Assembly (NCBI GenBank): GCA_028698765.1
Contig: JAQVVW010000019.1
Location: 1-11,592, forward strand
Source: Methanoculleus sp.
GTDB taxonomy: Archaea; Halobacteriota; Methanomicrobia; Methanomicrobiales; Methanoculleaceae
Length of the DNA: 11,592 nt
Direction: 5' to 3'
Part shown: positions 1 through 8,542 of the stretch, in pieces
Position numbering within the stretch: the first letter of the stretch is position 1
How the letters are laid out: each line of letters opens with the position of its first letter
Translations under genes and position numbers: made by a program
The notes under the pieces: model-generated
Seen by the model: only the letters and a program-made list of their open reading frames with translations
Databases searched by the model: none
What the model was told of the DNA's origin: nothing

Positions 1-496
<496 letters not shown>

Positions 497-500
497 AGGG

Positions 501-513
501 CGGTGGGCCACCG
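501..513. repeat. Short inverted repeat after the SDR remnant
   Basis: CGGTG (501-505) and CACCG (509-513) form a 5-bp stem with a 3-base loop, starting four bases after the pseudogene stop. It may be a weak terminator stem. No T-tract follows. Confidence 0.2.
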
Positions 514-584
514 TAACGGACATACCGCCCGGAGATCGCGACCGCCCCCGCGCCACTGCCGGAGAGCCACGCGATCCATTCAAA

Positions 585-612
585 CAGATTAATATAATTC
601 TATTTTTATACA
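585..612 (+). promoter_or_regulatory. AT-rich promoter region of the MFS gene
   Basis: This stretch is strikingly AT-rich inside GC-rich DNA. It contains TTAATATAATT and a TATA-like TTTTTATA at 603-610. An archaeal TATA box there would place the transcript start near 630-637, leaving a leader of roughly 45-50 bases before the TTG start at 681. The assignment rests on position and composition only. Confidence 0.5.
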
Positions 613-626
613 ACTGGGCTCGAATA

Positions 627-660
627 ATCGCCCGCACCGGTGTCTGCTATCGCGGGCGAT
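627..660. promoter_or_regulatory. 9-bp inverted repeat in the MFS leader
   Basis: ATCGCCCGC (627-635) and GCGGGCGAT (652-660) are perfectly complementary across a 16-base spacer. The left arm overlaps the predicted transcript start and the right arm ends five bases before the ribosome site at 666-672. It could be an operator for a dimeric repressor or an RNA hairpin in the leader that controls translation. The repeat is seen; the function is inferred. Confidence 0.4.
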
Positions 661-680
661 CCAGCGAGGTGACCGATTTC

Positions 681-2231
681 TTGAGCAGAACGAGAGGACG
701 CAGGCGGCGCAGGATCTTCGAGCCAGAAGAGAGCCTGGCGGCCGAAGAGGTCGAGCACGGCCTGAAACTCGTCATCCGGGACGGCCTTGCCACCCAGGCG
801 ATGGCGACGCTGACCAGCGGCATCTTCCTCGTAGCCTTCGCCCTCCAGCTCGGGGCGTCGAACACCGTCATCGGCCTGCTCGCAGCCATCCCGCCGCTCG
901 CAGAACTCCTGCAGATACCCGCTATCTACATCGTCAACCGCATCAGGATAAGGCGACTCGTGGTGGTGGCGGCATCGCTCGCGGCGCGGCTCTGCTGGAT
1001 ACCCATCATCCTGATACCCTTCCTCCTCTCGCCGGGGCAGGGAGTGATCGCGCTCATCGCCTCGATTGCCCTCTACGCGTCGTTCTCGGCGATCTCACAC
1101 TGCGGCTGGAACTCCTGGATGCGCGACCTGATACCGCAGGACCGGCTCGGGGAGTTCTTCTCCCACCGGCTGACCCTCTCCACGGGGATCGCGCTCGTCG
1201 TCAGCCTCGCCGCAGGTTTCTTCATCGACTCGTGGGATATCGCTTTTCCCGACCTCGCCGCCTACGGCTACTCCGCCCTCTTCCTCCTCGGGCTCATTGC
1301 AGGGCTCGTCGGGATCACCTTCCTCGCCCGCACTCCCGAGCCCCGGATGGTCGTCGAAGAAGGGGAGGACGGCCTGTTCGCCGTCATCCGAAAGCCTTTT
1401 GCGGACCTCAACTTCAGGAACCTGGTCATCTTCCTCAGTTCGTGGAACTTTGCCGTCAACCTCGCGTCGCCATTCTTCACGGTTTACATGCTGCAGAGGA
1501 TCGGCCTCGATATCTCGCTCGTCGTCGCCCTCAGCGTCGGGAGCCAGGTCATGAACATCGTCTTCTACCGGTCGTGGGGCCGGGTCTCCGACCGGTTCTC
1601 CAACAAATCGGTTCTCGCCGTGAGCGGCCCGCTCTTCATGCTCGCGATCTTCGCATGGATGTTCGTCACGCTCCCGGATGTCTACATCCTGACCTATCCG
1701 CTCCTCATCCTCATTCACATCCTGATGGGAATCTCACTTGCGGGGGTCTCGCTCGCCTCGGGAAACATCGGTCTGAAGCTGGCCCCAAAGGGTCAGGCGA
1801 CCAGTTACCTTGCGGCAAGCACCTTTGCAAACTCAGTCGCCGCCGGCGTCGCGCCGATCCTCGGCGGGCTCTTCGTGGACTTCTTTGCCGAGCGAGAACT
1901 CATCTGGACCCTGATCTGGAAAGACCCGGTGCGAGAACTCGTCTTTGTCACCCTCGACCTGCAGCAGTGGGAGTTCTTCTTCCTGTTCGCTTTCCTCCTC
2001 GGACTCTACTCCCTCCACCGCCTCGCGGTGGTGCAGGAGGAGGGGGAGGCGAAGGAGCAGGAGGTCGTCGACGAACTGATCGCCGGGGTCAGGCGGGATA
2101 TGCAGAACTTCTCCCCGGCAGGGGGTCTTCGGGATATGGTGAAGTTCCCCTTCTCGTCCATCAGGAACCACCGGAAGAAGAGCCGGCAGGGAGAAGAAAC
2201 GGTCGAGGAGGGGGAGGGGCAGAACCCATAG
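681..2231 (+). CDS. Major facilitator superfamily transporter
   Basis: A 516-residue integral membrane protein with about 12 hydrophobic helices in two halves of six, the MFS pattern. A loop in the second half carries GRVSDRFSNK (about residues 300-309), which matches the MFS motif A between helices 8 and 9. A soluble basic N-terminus (about 35 residues) and a charged, Glu/Lys-rich C-terminal tail of about 70 residues should be cytoplasmic. The substrate cannot be told from sequence. I choose TTG at 681 because a strong Shine-Dalgarno sequence, GAGGTGA (666-672), sits eight bases before it. The in-frame GTG at 669 lies inside that site and is less likely. The gene has its own promoter and leader and converges on the agmatine gene. 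Confidence 0.88.
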   Translation: MSRTRGRRRRRIFEPEESLAAEEVEHGLKLVIRDGLATQAMATLTSGIFLVAFALQLGASNTVIGLLAAIPPLAELLQIPAIYIVNRIRIRRLVVVAASLAARLCWIPIILIPFLLSPGQGVIALIASIALYASFSAISHCGWNSWMRDLIPQDRLGEFFSHRLTLSTGIALVVSLAAGFFIDSWDIAFPDLAAYGYSALFLLGLIAGLVGITFLARTPEPRMVVEEGEDGLFAVIRKPFADLNFRNLVIFLSSWNFAVNLASPFFTVYMLQRIGLDISLVVALSVGSQVMNIVFYRSWGRVSDRFSNKSVLAVSGPLFMLAIFAWMFVTLPDVYILTYPLLILIHILMGISLAGVSLASGNIGLKLAPKGQATSYLAASTFANSVAAGVAPILGGLFVDFFAERELIWTLIWKDPVRELVFVTLDLQQWEFFFLFAFLLGLYSLHRLAVVQEEGEAKEQEVVDELIAGVRRDMQNFSPAGGLRDMVKFPFSSIRNHRKKSRQGEETVEEGEGQNP

Positions 2232-2249
2232 CCTCCGGTCCGGGGGGCA

Positions 2250-2288
2250 GGAGCACGGCAACCGATCTTCTTATTCCGGCCGTGCTCC
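2250..2288. terminator. Bidirectional terminator-like inverted repeat
   Basis: GGAGCACGGC (2250-2259) and GCCGTGCTCC (2279-2288) form a perfect 10-bp stem around a 19-base loop rich in pyrimidines (CTTCTTATT). It sits between the MFS stop (2229-2231) and the opposing stop at 2271-2273, and its right arm encodes the last residues of the agmatine enzyme. The symmetry suits termination of both converging transcripts, but no test of function is possible here. Confidence 0.45.
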
Positions 2289-4181
2289 GGCTCTCCCCGG
2301 CGACGGCTGCTGCTGGCTGACGCAGTGGATCGCGCCGGAGCCCGCGACCATCGCCGTGCAGTCGATCCCGACGACCTTCCGGCCGGGGAAGGCCTGCCGG
2401 ATCCGGGTTACGGCAACCCTGTCGTTCGGGTGCCCGAAGACCGGCACCAGCACGACGGTGTTTCCTATGTAGAAGTTCGCGTAACTCGCCGGCAGCCTCT
2501 CCGCGCCCCCGACCCTCCCCGGCATGGGAAGGGGAATGACCGTTAAGGGGTTGCCGTCCTGGTCGGTCGATGCCACAAGGATCTCGTAGTTCTCCTGCAG
2601 GGCGGCGTAATTCTCGTCGTCCTCGTTCTCCTCGACCGCGCAGAGGACCGTCGTCGGATTCACGAACCGGGCGATATCGTCGATGTGGCCGTCGGTATCG
2701 TCGCCGGCGATACCCTGCTTCAGCCAGATGACGTGGCCGGCGCCGAGGTAGCCCTCCAGATAGGCTTCGAGATCCTCACGGGTGAGGTGCGGGTTCCGGT
2801 TCGGGTTCAGGAGGCAGGCCTCCGTCGTGATCACCGTGCCGCACCCGTTCACCTCGATGGAGCCGCCCTCGAGGACGATCCCGGGGGTGAAGAGGGGGAG
2901 TCCCATCTCGCGGTTCATGACGAGCGGGATCCCGGTATCCTCCACCAGTTCGGGGTACTTCCCCCCCCAGGCGTTGAACGTCCAGTTCACCATCGCGAGG
3001 TCCCCGGACTTTTTGTTCAGAAGGAACGTCGGCCCGTAGTCCCGGAACCAGACATCGGCGTAATCAACAAGATGGAACCGGACGCCGGACGTATCGACGC
3101 CCTCCTCCTCCAGCATCGCCTCGACGCGGGTGCGCATCTTCTTGCCGGTGACGAGGAGGTTGACGGTCTCGGAACCCTGAAGCGCCGCGATGATCGTGAC
3201 GTAGGCCCGCTCCGCGCCGGCAAGGTCGGGGAACGTCTCGCGGTCGTGGGGCCAGGAGAGCCAGACGGCGTCGTGCGGCTCCCACTCCGCCGGCATGCGG
3301 TAGCCGGAGGCTGCAGGGGCCACGCCCGGCAGGAGCTTCCGGACGAGCGGCCGGTAGGTCTCCGGCCGCCGGTTCCGGAGGAACCCCCACCCTTCCCGGA
3401 CGGCTTCGTTTCCTGCAAGGTCGACCTCAACGACGAGGACCTCTTCGCCGGTTTCGCTTGCCCGGGCGATGACGTTTCCGAACGCGTCGGCGACGAACGA
3501 ACTCCCGAAGAACCGGATATCCCCCTCGCTCCCCACCCGGTTGACGGCGGCGACGTGGACGCTGCTTGCTATCGCATGGCCGCGCTGCACCGTCTCCCAC
3601 GCCTCGCGCCAGTCGCCCTCGGGCGGCTCTTCGCCCACAATCTTCCCGATGGCGGTCGGGTAGAAGATGATCTCTGCCCCCATGAGCGCAACCGCCCGTG
3701 CGGCCTCCGGGAACCATTGGTCGTAGCAGATGAGCACGGCGATCTTGCCGTACCGGGTGTCGTAGACCCGGTAGCGGTCGCCGGGCTGAAAGTAGTCCTT
3801 CTCGTAGAAGAGCGGGTCGTAGGGGACGTGCACCTTCCGGTAGGAAGGGAGGAGCCGACCGTCAACATCGATCACCACGGCGGTGTTGTAGTACTCGCCC
3901 GTCTCAGTCCGCTCGTAGACCGGCACGACGATCACGACACCGTGCTCCCGGGCAAGCGCCGCGAAGGCCTCGGTCGACGGCCCCGGGATCGTCTCGGCGT
4001 AGCGGGAAGCGTCTCTCCCCTCGTACTGCGGGAAGTAGGGGACACGGTAGAGTTCCTGCAGGCAGAGGATCCGCGCACCCCTCGTGATCGCCGCTCTCGC
4101 CGCTTCAAGGGTGCGTTCCAGGTTGCGGTCGGGGTCCTCGCTCACCGCCGTCTGGATGAGGCCGATCGTTTGCGTGCTCAT
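2271..4181 (-). CDS. Bifunctional N-carbamoylputrescine amidase / agmatine deiminase fusion
   Basis: A 636-residue cytoplasmic protein in one uninterrupted frame. Residues 1-282 form a nitrilase-superfamily amidase with the Glu-Lys-Cys triad at E43 (LCLQELYR), K116 (SYRKVHVP) and C152 ([10 protein letters not shown]), resembling N-carbamoylputrescine amidase (AguB). After a short linker (about 283-296), residues 297-625 form an agmatine deiminase (AguA) with WFRDYGPTF (378-386), [16 protein letters not shown] (H499) and the terminal nucleophile motif [10 protein letters not shown] (C620). Together the domains would turn agmatine into N-carbamoylputrescine and then putrescine, releasing ammonia and CO2. 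These are normally separate proteins of about 290 and 350-370 residues. The ATG at 4179-4181 follows a GGAGAG site (4191-4196); the longer frame begins with a GTG upstream of the likely transcript start. No arginine decarboxylase is in the window. Confidence 0.9.
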   Translation of the reverse strand: MSTQTIGLIQTAVSEDPDRNLERTLEAARAAITRGARILCLQELYRVPYFPQYEGRDASRYAETIPGPSTEAFAALAREHGVVIVVPVYERTETGEYYNTAVVIDVDGRLLPSYRKVHVPYDPLFYEKDYFQPGDRYRVYDTRYGKIAVLICYDQWFPEAARAVALMGAEIIFYPTAIGKIVGEEPPEGDWREAWETVQRGHAIASSVHVAAVNRVGSEGDIRFFGSSFVADAFGNVIARASETGEEVLVVEVDLAGNEAVREGWGFLRNRRPETYRPLVRKLLPGVAPAASGYRMPAEWEPHDAVWLSWPHDRETFPDLAGAERAYVTIIAALQGSETVNLLVTGKKMRTRVEAMLEEEGVDTSGVRFHLVDYADVWFRDYGPTFLLNKKSGDLAMVNWTFNAWGGKYPELVEDTGIPLVMNREMGLPLFTPGIVLEGGSIEVNGCGTVITTEACLLNPNRNPHLTREDLEAYLEGYLGAGHVIWLKQGIAGDDTDGHIDDIARFVNPTTVLCAVEENEDDENYAALQENYEILVASTDQDGNPLTVIPLPMPGRVGGAERLPASYANFYIGNTVVLVPVFGHPNDRVAVTRIRQAFPGRKVVGIDCTAMVAGSGAIHCVSQQQPSPGRAGARPE

Positions 4182-4217
4182 CTCCATCATCTCTCCGTAT
4201 CGGTAGGGCACTCCAGC

Positions 4218-4228
4218 GTTTTATATCA
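4218..4228. promoter_or_regulatory. TATA box in the divergent gap, possibly shared
   Basis: TTTTATATC at 4219-4227 reads as a good archaeal TATA box on the plus strand, giving a start near 4249 and a leader of about 29 bases for mntP. Read on the minus strand as GATATAAAA, it would place a start near 4197, directly ahead of the agmatine gene's ribosome site at 4196-4191. The gap holds no other clear TATA candidate. Confidence 0.5.
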
Positions 4229-4277
4229 ACCGCCGGGCCATACCGTTATCCCCGTCCGTCTCCAATATCCGGGAGGA

Positions 4278-4835
4278 ATGGAGTTTGCGACGACTCTTCT
4301 CATCGCCGTCGGGCTTGCGATGGATGCATTTGCGGTCTCGATCAGCGGTGGCGCCGGCCTGCGGGAGGAGCGGCTCCGGTGGGCGCTCATCATCGGAGCG
4401 CTCTTCGGCGGGTTCCAGGCGGGAATGCCGGTGCTCGGGTGGCTCGGGGGGATGGGGCTCGCCTCGTTCGTCGGGACTTACGGCCCCTGGATCGCCTTCC
4501 TGCTGCTCGTCCTGATCGGCGGGAAGATGATCGCCGAGGCGGTGCGTGGGGACGGCGAGAGCGTCCGGTTCGAGAGCGGGACGGCCACCCTTCTGGTGCT
4601 CGCCGTCGCAACAAGTATCGACGCCCTCGCCGTCGGCGTCTCGTTTGCCGTGCTGGATACCCCGATCGTTCTGCCCGCAATCATGATCGGTGTCGTCACC
4701 TTCGCCTTCTCCGCCGCAGGCGTGTTCCTCGGGAGCGCGTTCGGCCATATCATGGGGGAGAAGGCCGGCATCGTCGGTGGTATAATCCTTGTCGCGATCG
4801 GTCTACGGATCCTGCTCGAACACCTCTTCTTCTAA
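4278..4835 (+). CDS. mntP: Manganese efflux pump MntP
   Basis: A 185-residue membrane protein matching the usual MntP length of about 185-190. It would export Mn(II) across the cytoplasmic membrane. It shows the family's two-fold internal repeat of three helices each: [11 protein letters not shown] in helix 1 (D16) and [11 protein letters not shown] in helix 4 (D115). These Asp residues are the conserved, functionally important ones of the family. GGKMIAEA (81-88) closes the first half, and a charged linker (about 89-101) joins the halves. The ATG at 4278 has GGGAGG at 4271-4276, a very short spacing, but the N-terminus aligns with known MntP starts. A longer open frame upstream on this strand is antisense to the agmatine gene and not part of mntP. 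The gene converges on DUF362 with three bases between stops. Confidence 0.9.
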   Translation: MEFATTLLIAVGLAMDAFAVSISGGAGLREERLRWALIIGALFGGFQAGMPVLGWLGGMGLASFVGTYGPWIAFLLLVLIGGKMIAEAVRGDGESVRFESGTATLLVLAVATSIDALAVGVSFAVLDTPIVLPAIMIGVVTFAFSAAGVFLGSAFGHIMGEKAGIVGGIILVAIGLRILLEHLFF

Positions 4836-4838
4836 ACC

Positions 4839-5759
4839 TCAGGCGGTCTCGTCGAGGATCCGCCGCATATCGAGGACGAGGTTTTTGCTCTCGGAGTCGA
4901 GCGCGACGAGCCGGAGATCCTGTGCCGACGTAACGCCGATCCCGAGCTCCGCAGCCCTGGCGATGGTATCCATTGCAAATATCCGGCCCTGCATCACCTC
5001 CGGCGTCGAACCGTAGTGCCGGAGAAGCGCGATACCGGCGGCGTCGAGGGCGACCCGGTCGGTGCTCGCGAGGATGACGTTCGGGGCGATACGGTTGCCC
5101 CGCTCGGGCCCCCCGGTCGAGAACCCCTCCGTCGCGTCCATGATGGCGACGCCGCAGGGGAGGAAACCGTTGATCTCGGCGACCATCCTCCTCTGGTGCG
5201 GCGACGAATGCAGCTCCGCCATGTAGTTGTAGCCGTCCCCCGGGTCCTTCTCCGCCACCGCTCCGACCATATTCTTCAGGGAAAGGGAGACGTGGCCGCC
5301 GAACCGGTGCGTCTTCAGGCAGCAGGTCTGGACCACTGCATCGGCCTCCCGGAAGAGCCGGGCGACCAGGAACCCGCGCTCCCAGTGAAGGCCGTCCGGC
5401 GGGATCGCCTCCCATCCCTCCGATGGAAGCAAATCGAGCACCACCGCCTCCGCACCCACCCGGGCCGCTACAGCGGCGGCGCCCCGGTTCTTCAGCACCC
5501 GGGCGGTCTCCCCCATCCCGCTCCGCTCGCCGAGCACGAACGACCGGGCGCCGGCGTCGCGGACCTGCGAAAGGATCGCCTCCAGCATATCGGGATGGGT
5601 CGTCGCGGGGAACGGATCGTCGCTGTTGAAGTTCGCCTTGACCGCAACGGCCTTTCCGTCGAGGGAGGAGAGACCGATCTCGCGCCAGAGCGCCTCGACG
5701 GCACGGTGGCGATCGGATGCATTGATGACGTAGACTTCTGATGCCGCGGGGGATGCCAT
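4839..5759 (-). CDS. DUF362 domain protein
   Basis: A 306-residue, probably cytoplasmic protein with hallmarks of DUF362: a KANFNSDDPFPATTHPDML segment near the N-terminus, then CCLKTHRFGGHVSLSLKNMVG in the middle. Many DUF362 proteins carry extra 4Fe-4S ferredoxin motifs; none is visible here, only the CC pair in the central motif and one further Cys near CGVAIMD. The biochemical role of the family is not settled and I do not assign one. The ATG at 5757-5759 is chosen over the in-frame TTG at 5780 because a TATA box lies at the right distance for a transcript beginning at that ATG. The 3' end nearly touches mntP (three-base gap), which is convergent and so not co-transcribed. Confidence 0.82.
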   Translation of the reverse strand: MASPAASEVYVINASDRHRAVEALWREIGLSSLDGKAVAVKANFNSDDPFPATTHPDMLEAILSQVRDAGARSFVLGERSGMGETARVLKNRGAAAVAARVGAEAVVLDLLPSEGWEAIPPDGLHWERGFLVARLFREADAVVQTCCLKTHRFGGHVSLSLKNMVGAVAEKDPGDGYNYMAELHSSPHQRRMVAEINGFLPCGVAIMDATEGFSTGGPERGNRIAPNVILASTDRVALDAAGIALLRHYGSTPEVMQGRIFAMDTIARAAELGIGVTSAQDLRLVALDSESKNLVLDMRRILDETA

Positions 5760-5782
5760 GCGCGCAAAGTGCCACGACAACC

Positions 5783-5790
5783 TATAAAAA
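5783..5790 (-). promoter_or_regulatory. TATA box of the DUF362 gene
   Basis: On the minus strand the sequence reads TTTTTATA, about 28 bases before the ATG at 5759. Archaeal transcription starts about 25-28 bases after the TATA centre, so the mRNA should begin at or next to the start codon, a leaderless transcript. No Shine-Dalgarno sequence is present, which agrees. Confidence 0.6.
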
Positions 5791-6059
5791 TTCTATGTCG
5801 ATGGCCCGGATCGAGATAACACGGTTGATTTGTTAGCATCCGTGTTTGCAGGAGACAGGGATCGCGGCAGGTTCCGGCCCCGTGAGCAGGCGGATCCACG
5901 CGCCACATTCGACACGTATAAGAGCACCCCGAGCGCAATACGTAATAAACCTCACGAAAATCGTAGAGATCGCGCATCTCGCGTGGAATGCTTCCGGAAG
6001 GCACGAAGCCCCGCGCCCGGTGTCTCTGGAAGAGTAAGAGGTATGAGGCCAGTATAAAC
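5791..6059. other. Intergenic region upstream of the zinc-site protein
   Basis: Between the divergent DUF362 and zinc-site starts lie about 300 bases. I find no tRNA arms or other recognisable RNA gene. AT-richer patches at 5916-5923 (CGTATAAG) and 5940-5951 (ATACGTAATAAA) are possible TATA elements for the plus-strand gene. A small hairpin, GAGAT (5966-5970) with ATCTC (5976-5980), follows. Open frames here are short and have unnatural composition. If the gene starts at 6060, the leader would be about 85-110 bases, long for this genome segment. Confidence 0.3.
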
Positions 6060-6515
6060 ATGACTTCCAGAATGCATACCCCCCACACCACCTGTCCCAG
6101 CTGCCATGAAGAGGTCTTCCTGGACGAACTCGTGGGTGGGCGCTGCCCCCTCTGCGGGTACTCCCTCGATGAAGACGACGGAACGTGCAGCGAATATGAG
6201 GAGACCATAGAGCGCTCCGACCTCGGGTGGATGATCTTCCAATTTTATGTCTTCAAGCGATTCTGCAGTGAGGGAGCAAACCCCCTCCAGGTCATGCAGA
6301 TCCTCTCCCGGTACGAGGAGCTCACCCAGTGCAATCCCGCCGACGCGGAGAAGATGCAGTTCACTCTGGAAGTTCCGATGAGCCGCTGGGAACGGCTGCT
6401 CCCGAAGAGATGTGAAAAGTGCGGGAGAATATTCATCCTGGGCGGGAAAGCCGTAATCTCGGGAGACCTCGCGGCCCCCGAACACGTAAAAACGTATACC
6501 TGCCCGTCCTGCTGA
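6060..6515 (+). CDS. Hypothetical protein with two paired-CxxC zinc sites
   Basis: About 151 residues; I do not recognise a named family. Two zinc-ribbon-like sites are clear: CPSC (12-15) with CPLC (29-32) near the N-terminus, and CEKC (118-121) with CPSC (148-151) at the C-terminus. The last Cys is the final residue before the stop. Between them is a mostly helical, charged segment (about 45-110) containing LGWMIFQFYVFKRF, which might pack as a helical core. Such layouts are common in archaeal proteins binding nucleic acid or protein partners, but the function is unknown. I choose ATG 6060, with a GAGG at 6045-6048 eleven bases upstream. An in-frame ATG at 5988 would add 24 residues of poor composition. 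The stop abuts the opposing proS stop without a spacer. Confidence 0.65.
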   Translation: MTSRMHTPHTTCPSCHEEVFLDELVGGRCPLCGYSLDEDDGTCSEYEETIERSDLGWMIFQFYVFKRFCSEGANPLQVMQILSRYEELTQCNPADAEKMQFTLEVPMSRWERLLPKRCEKCGRIFILGGKAVISGDLAAPEHVKTYTCPSC

Positions 6516-7949
6516 TCAGTAGGTCCGGGCAACCAGGGCGGACGTGCCTTCGCCTTTACAGGCGATGCACGGGCCGTCCGAGACGGCGATCAGGTCTGAG
6601 CGGATCTCGGAACCGAGGACGCTTGCATCCACCGCCGCCTCAATCTTTTCTGCGCACTCCTGCGACCCGCACCAGTGGACGACCGCAACCCCGGTCTTCA
6701 CCGCTTCAGCGGCCTCCTCGAGCGTCGCGGCAGCGGTTATCCGCTCGGCCATCGCCTGCTTCGCCGCCTGCGAGAGAGCCTCCCCGAACGCTCTAAGGAC
6801 GGAGTTGATCCCTTCGACGACGCCCCGGCGGTCGAGCGTGGTCTTTTTGCCCGTGCGGGTGACGGCGACGACCGTGTTCGCGTCGATGTCCCGCGGCCCG
6901 ACCTCGACCCGGAGCGGGACGCCGCGCATCTCCCAGTGGTAGTACTTCGCGCCCGGCCGCATATCCCGGGCATCGAGCTTCACGGCGAACCCGGCGTCGC
7001 GGAGCTCCGTTTCAAGCGCCGCGGCCGACGCAAGCACCTCGTCGCGCCGTTTCCCGACGATGATCGGCACGATGACGATCTCGATCGGTGCAACATCCGG
7101 CGGCAGCACAAGCCCTTTGTCGTCGCCGTGGACGCTTATCGTGGCCGCAATCGACCGCTCGGAGATGCCGTAGCAGGTCTGGTAAGCGTACTGCCGTTCC
7201 CCGTTCGCGTCTTCATAGGTAATGTCGTAGGTGCGGGAGAAGTGGTCGCCGAGCATATGCGCCGTCCCGATCTGGAGGGTCTTCCCATCAGGCATGATGG
7301 TGTCGACCGCGATGGTGTAGTCGGCGCCGGGGAACTTGTCCCAGGCCGGGCGGCGCGAGATGATCACCGGGACGCGGAGGTTTTCGTAGAACTCCCGGTA
7401 GAGGCCGAGCGCGACCTCGACCTGCGCCTCCGCCTCCTCCCGCGTCGCGTGGACGGTATGCGCCTCTTTAAACGACGTGATCTCCCGGAGACGGATGAGC
7501 GGGCGGGTATGCTTCGTCTCGTAGCGGAACGTATTGACGATCTGGTAGAGTTTCAGGGGCAGATCCGTGTGCGACCGGATCCAGAGGGAGTACATCGGGT
7601 AGATGGCGGTCTCGCTCGTCGGGCGGAGGGCGAGCGGCACATCGAGCTCGTTCGTGCCGCCGTGGGTGACCCAGTAGACCTCGTCCTCGAAGCCCTTGAT
7701 GTGCTCGGCCTCCTTCATGAACTCGGTCTTCGGGATGAGGAGCGGGAACATCGTCTCGGCGTGGTCGCGGTCCATCAGGTCGCGGAGTATCCCGTACGCA
7801 CGCTTCCGGATGCCGAACCCGTGGGGGTACCAGACGTACAGCCCCTTGACCGGGTAGCGGACGTCCATGATCTCGGCTCGCCAGAGAATCTCGTTGTACC
7901 ACTCGGAAAAGTTCTCTTTCCGGGGAAGTGCTCCTGTATCTTCGTCCAT
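6516..7949 (-). CDS. proS: Prolyl-tRNA synthetase, archaeal/eukaryal type
   Basis: This 477-residue class II synthetase charges tRNA-Pro with proline using ATP. The catalytic domain shows [12 protein letters not shown] (109-120), motif 2 beginning [16 protein letters not shown] (141-156), [10 protein letters not shown] (231-240) and motif 3 around [15 protein letters not shown] (274-288). The anticodon-binding domain follows (about 289-390). The C-terminal zinc domain has Cys at 427, 432, 461 and 464, and the protein ends in Tyr, as is typical of the archaeal type. The bacterial editing insertion is absent, as expected, and the length is normal. GAGGT (7959-7963 on the plus strand) serves as ribosome site. 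It is the last gene of a minus-strand run after DUF63 and the SpoIIM-like gene, 26 bases after the latter's stop, so co-transcription is likely. Confidence 0.97.
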   Translation of the reverse strand: MDEDTGALPRKENFSEWYNEILWRAEIMDVRYPVKGLYVWYPHGFGIRKRAYGILRDLMDRDHAETMFPLLIPKTEFMKEAEHIKGFEDEVYWVTHGGTNELDVPLALRPTSETAIYPMYSLWIRSHTDLPLKLYQIVNTFRYETKHTRPLIRLREITSFKEAHTVHATREEAEAQVEVALGLYREFYENLRVPVIISRRPAWDKFPGADYTIAVDTIMPDGKTLQIGTAHMLGDHFSRTYDITYEDANGERQYAYQTCYGISERSIAATISVHGDDKGLVLPPDVAPIEIVIVPIIVGKRRDEVLASAAALETELRDAGFAVKLDARDMRPGAKYYHWEMRGVPLRVEVGPRDIDANTVVAVTRTGKKTTLDRRGVVEGINSVLRAFGEALSQAAKQAMAERITAAATLEEAAEAVKTGVAVVHWCGSQECAEKIEAAVDASVLGSEIRSDLIAVSDGPCIACKGEGTSALVARTY

Positions 7950-7975
7950 CCGACTCGTACCTCAAAACCTGTTGA

Positions 7976-8542
7976 TTAAGCTATCATACCTAGGATCGCC
8001 GGCGTAATAAATGCCTCTACGACCGCGGCGACCGCGATGAGCGGGACGACCAGCCGGAGAAAGAGCCGGGCGAGAGGCCGGGCTTCCGCGGCCGCATCGG
8101 CCGTGCCGTGCCATTCGTCGATGAGCCCCCTCCCGAGGAGGAGACCGAGGCCTCCCGCGATGAGGAAGGCCGGGATCTCGAAGATGCCGTGGGGGACGAG
8201 CGCCGCCGCAATGAAGAGCATGCCCTGCTGCTGCCGCACGAGTTCCGCTATCGCGCCGATCAGAAGGCCGTTGACCGAGAGGATCAGCATCGTGACCACC
8301 CCGAGAGAGGCTCCCCCGAGGAAGAGGAGGAGGCAGGCGACGAGGTTGTTCAGGAAGAGTTTCCCCGCAAGGACCGCCGGGGGGTCGGAGAGGAGATCGC
8401 CTACCACCTGCTCGGCAAAGAGGGCCGCGGCCTGTGCACCGATCTCCGGGTCGCGGGCCACGGCAGCGACGCCGATGGCGATCGCGACGGCGAAGAAGAT
8501 GGTCGCGAGGCCTGTTGACCGGGCAAGCGACGTCTCAGACAT
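7976..8542 (-). CDS. SpoIIM-like (stage II sporulation protein M family) membrane protein
   Basis: A 188-residue membrane protein with about five hydrophobic segments (roughly 10-29, 63-82, 83-103, 108-138, 160-186). The family signature is clear: FLNNLVAC (63-70), where the Asn pair leads into a helix, then VPHGIFEIPAFLIAGGLG (116-133). Bacterial SpoIIM works in the peptidoglycan-remodelling complex of sporulation, but archaeal members live in non-sporulating cells and their role is unknown. A membrane-organising or transport role is only a guess. Its ATG overlaps the stop of the upstream DUF63 gene by eight bases (ATGTCTGA), pointing to translational coupling and perhaps a shared complex. 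Confidence 0.88.
   Translation of the reverse strand: MSETSLARSTGLATIFFAVAIAIGVAAVARDPEIGAQAAALFAEQVVGDLLSDPPAVLAGKLFLNNLVACLLLFLGGASLGVVTMLILSVNGLLIGAIAELVRQQQGMLFIAAALVPHGIFEIPAFLIAGGLGLLLGRGLIDEWHGTADAAAEARPLARLFLRLVVPLIAVAAVVEAFITPAILGMIA

Noticed and set aside
1095..1718. Minus-strand open frame inside the MFS gene
   Set aside because: Glu/Asp/Arg-rich translation opposite membrane-helix codons, a usual artefact of hydrophobic genes in GC-rich DNA.
2685..4277. Long plus-strand open frame running into mntP, suggesting a 716-residue protein
   Set aside because: It is antisense to the agmatine enzyme, and its composition (Arg, Gly, Pro, Asp, His rich) is a GC-codon shadow. MntP homology begins exactly at the ATG at 4278.
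5791..6059. Possible tRNA or small RNA gene
   Set aside because: No acceptor-stem complementarity with a T-loop GTTCRA motif was found, and no box C/D elements.
6675..7979. 434-codon open frame antisense to proS
   Set aside because: proS is unmistakable on the minus strand; the antisense product is low-complexity, Arg/Asp/Val rich, with no recognisable motif.
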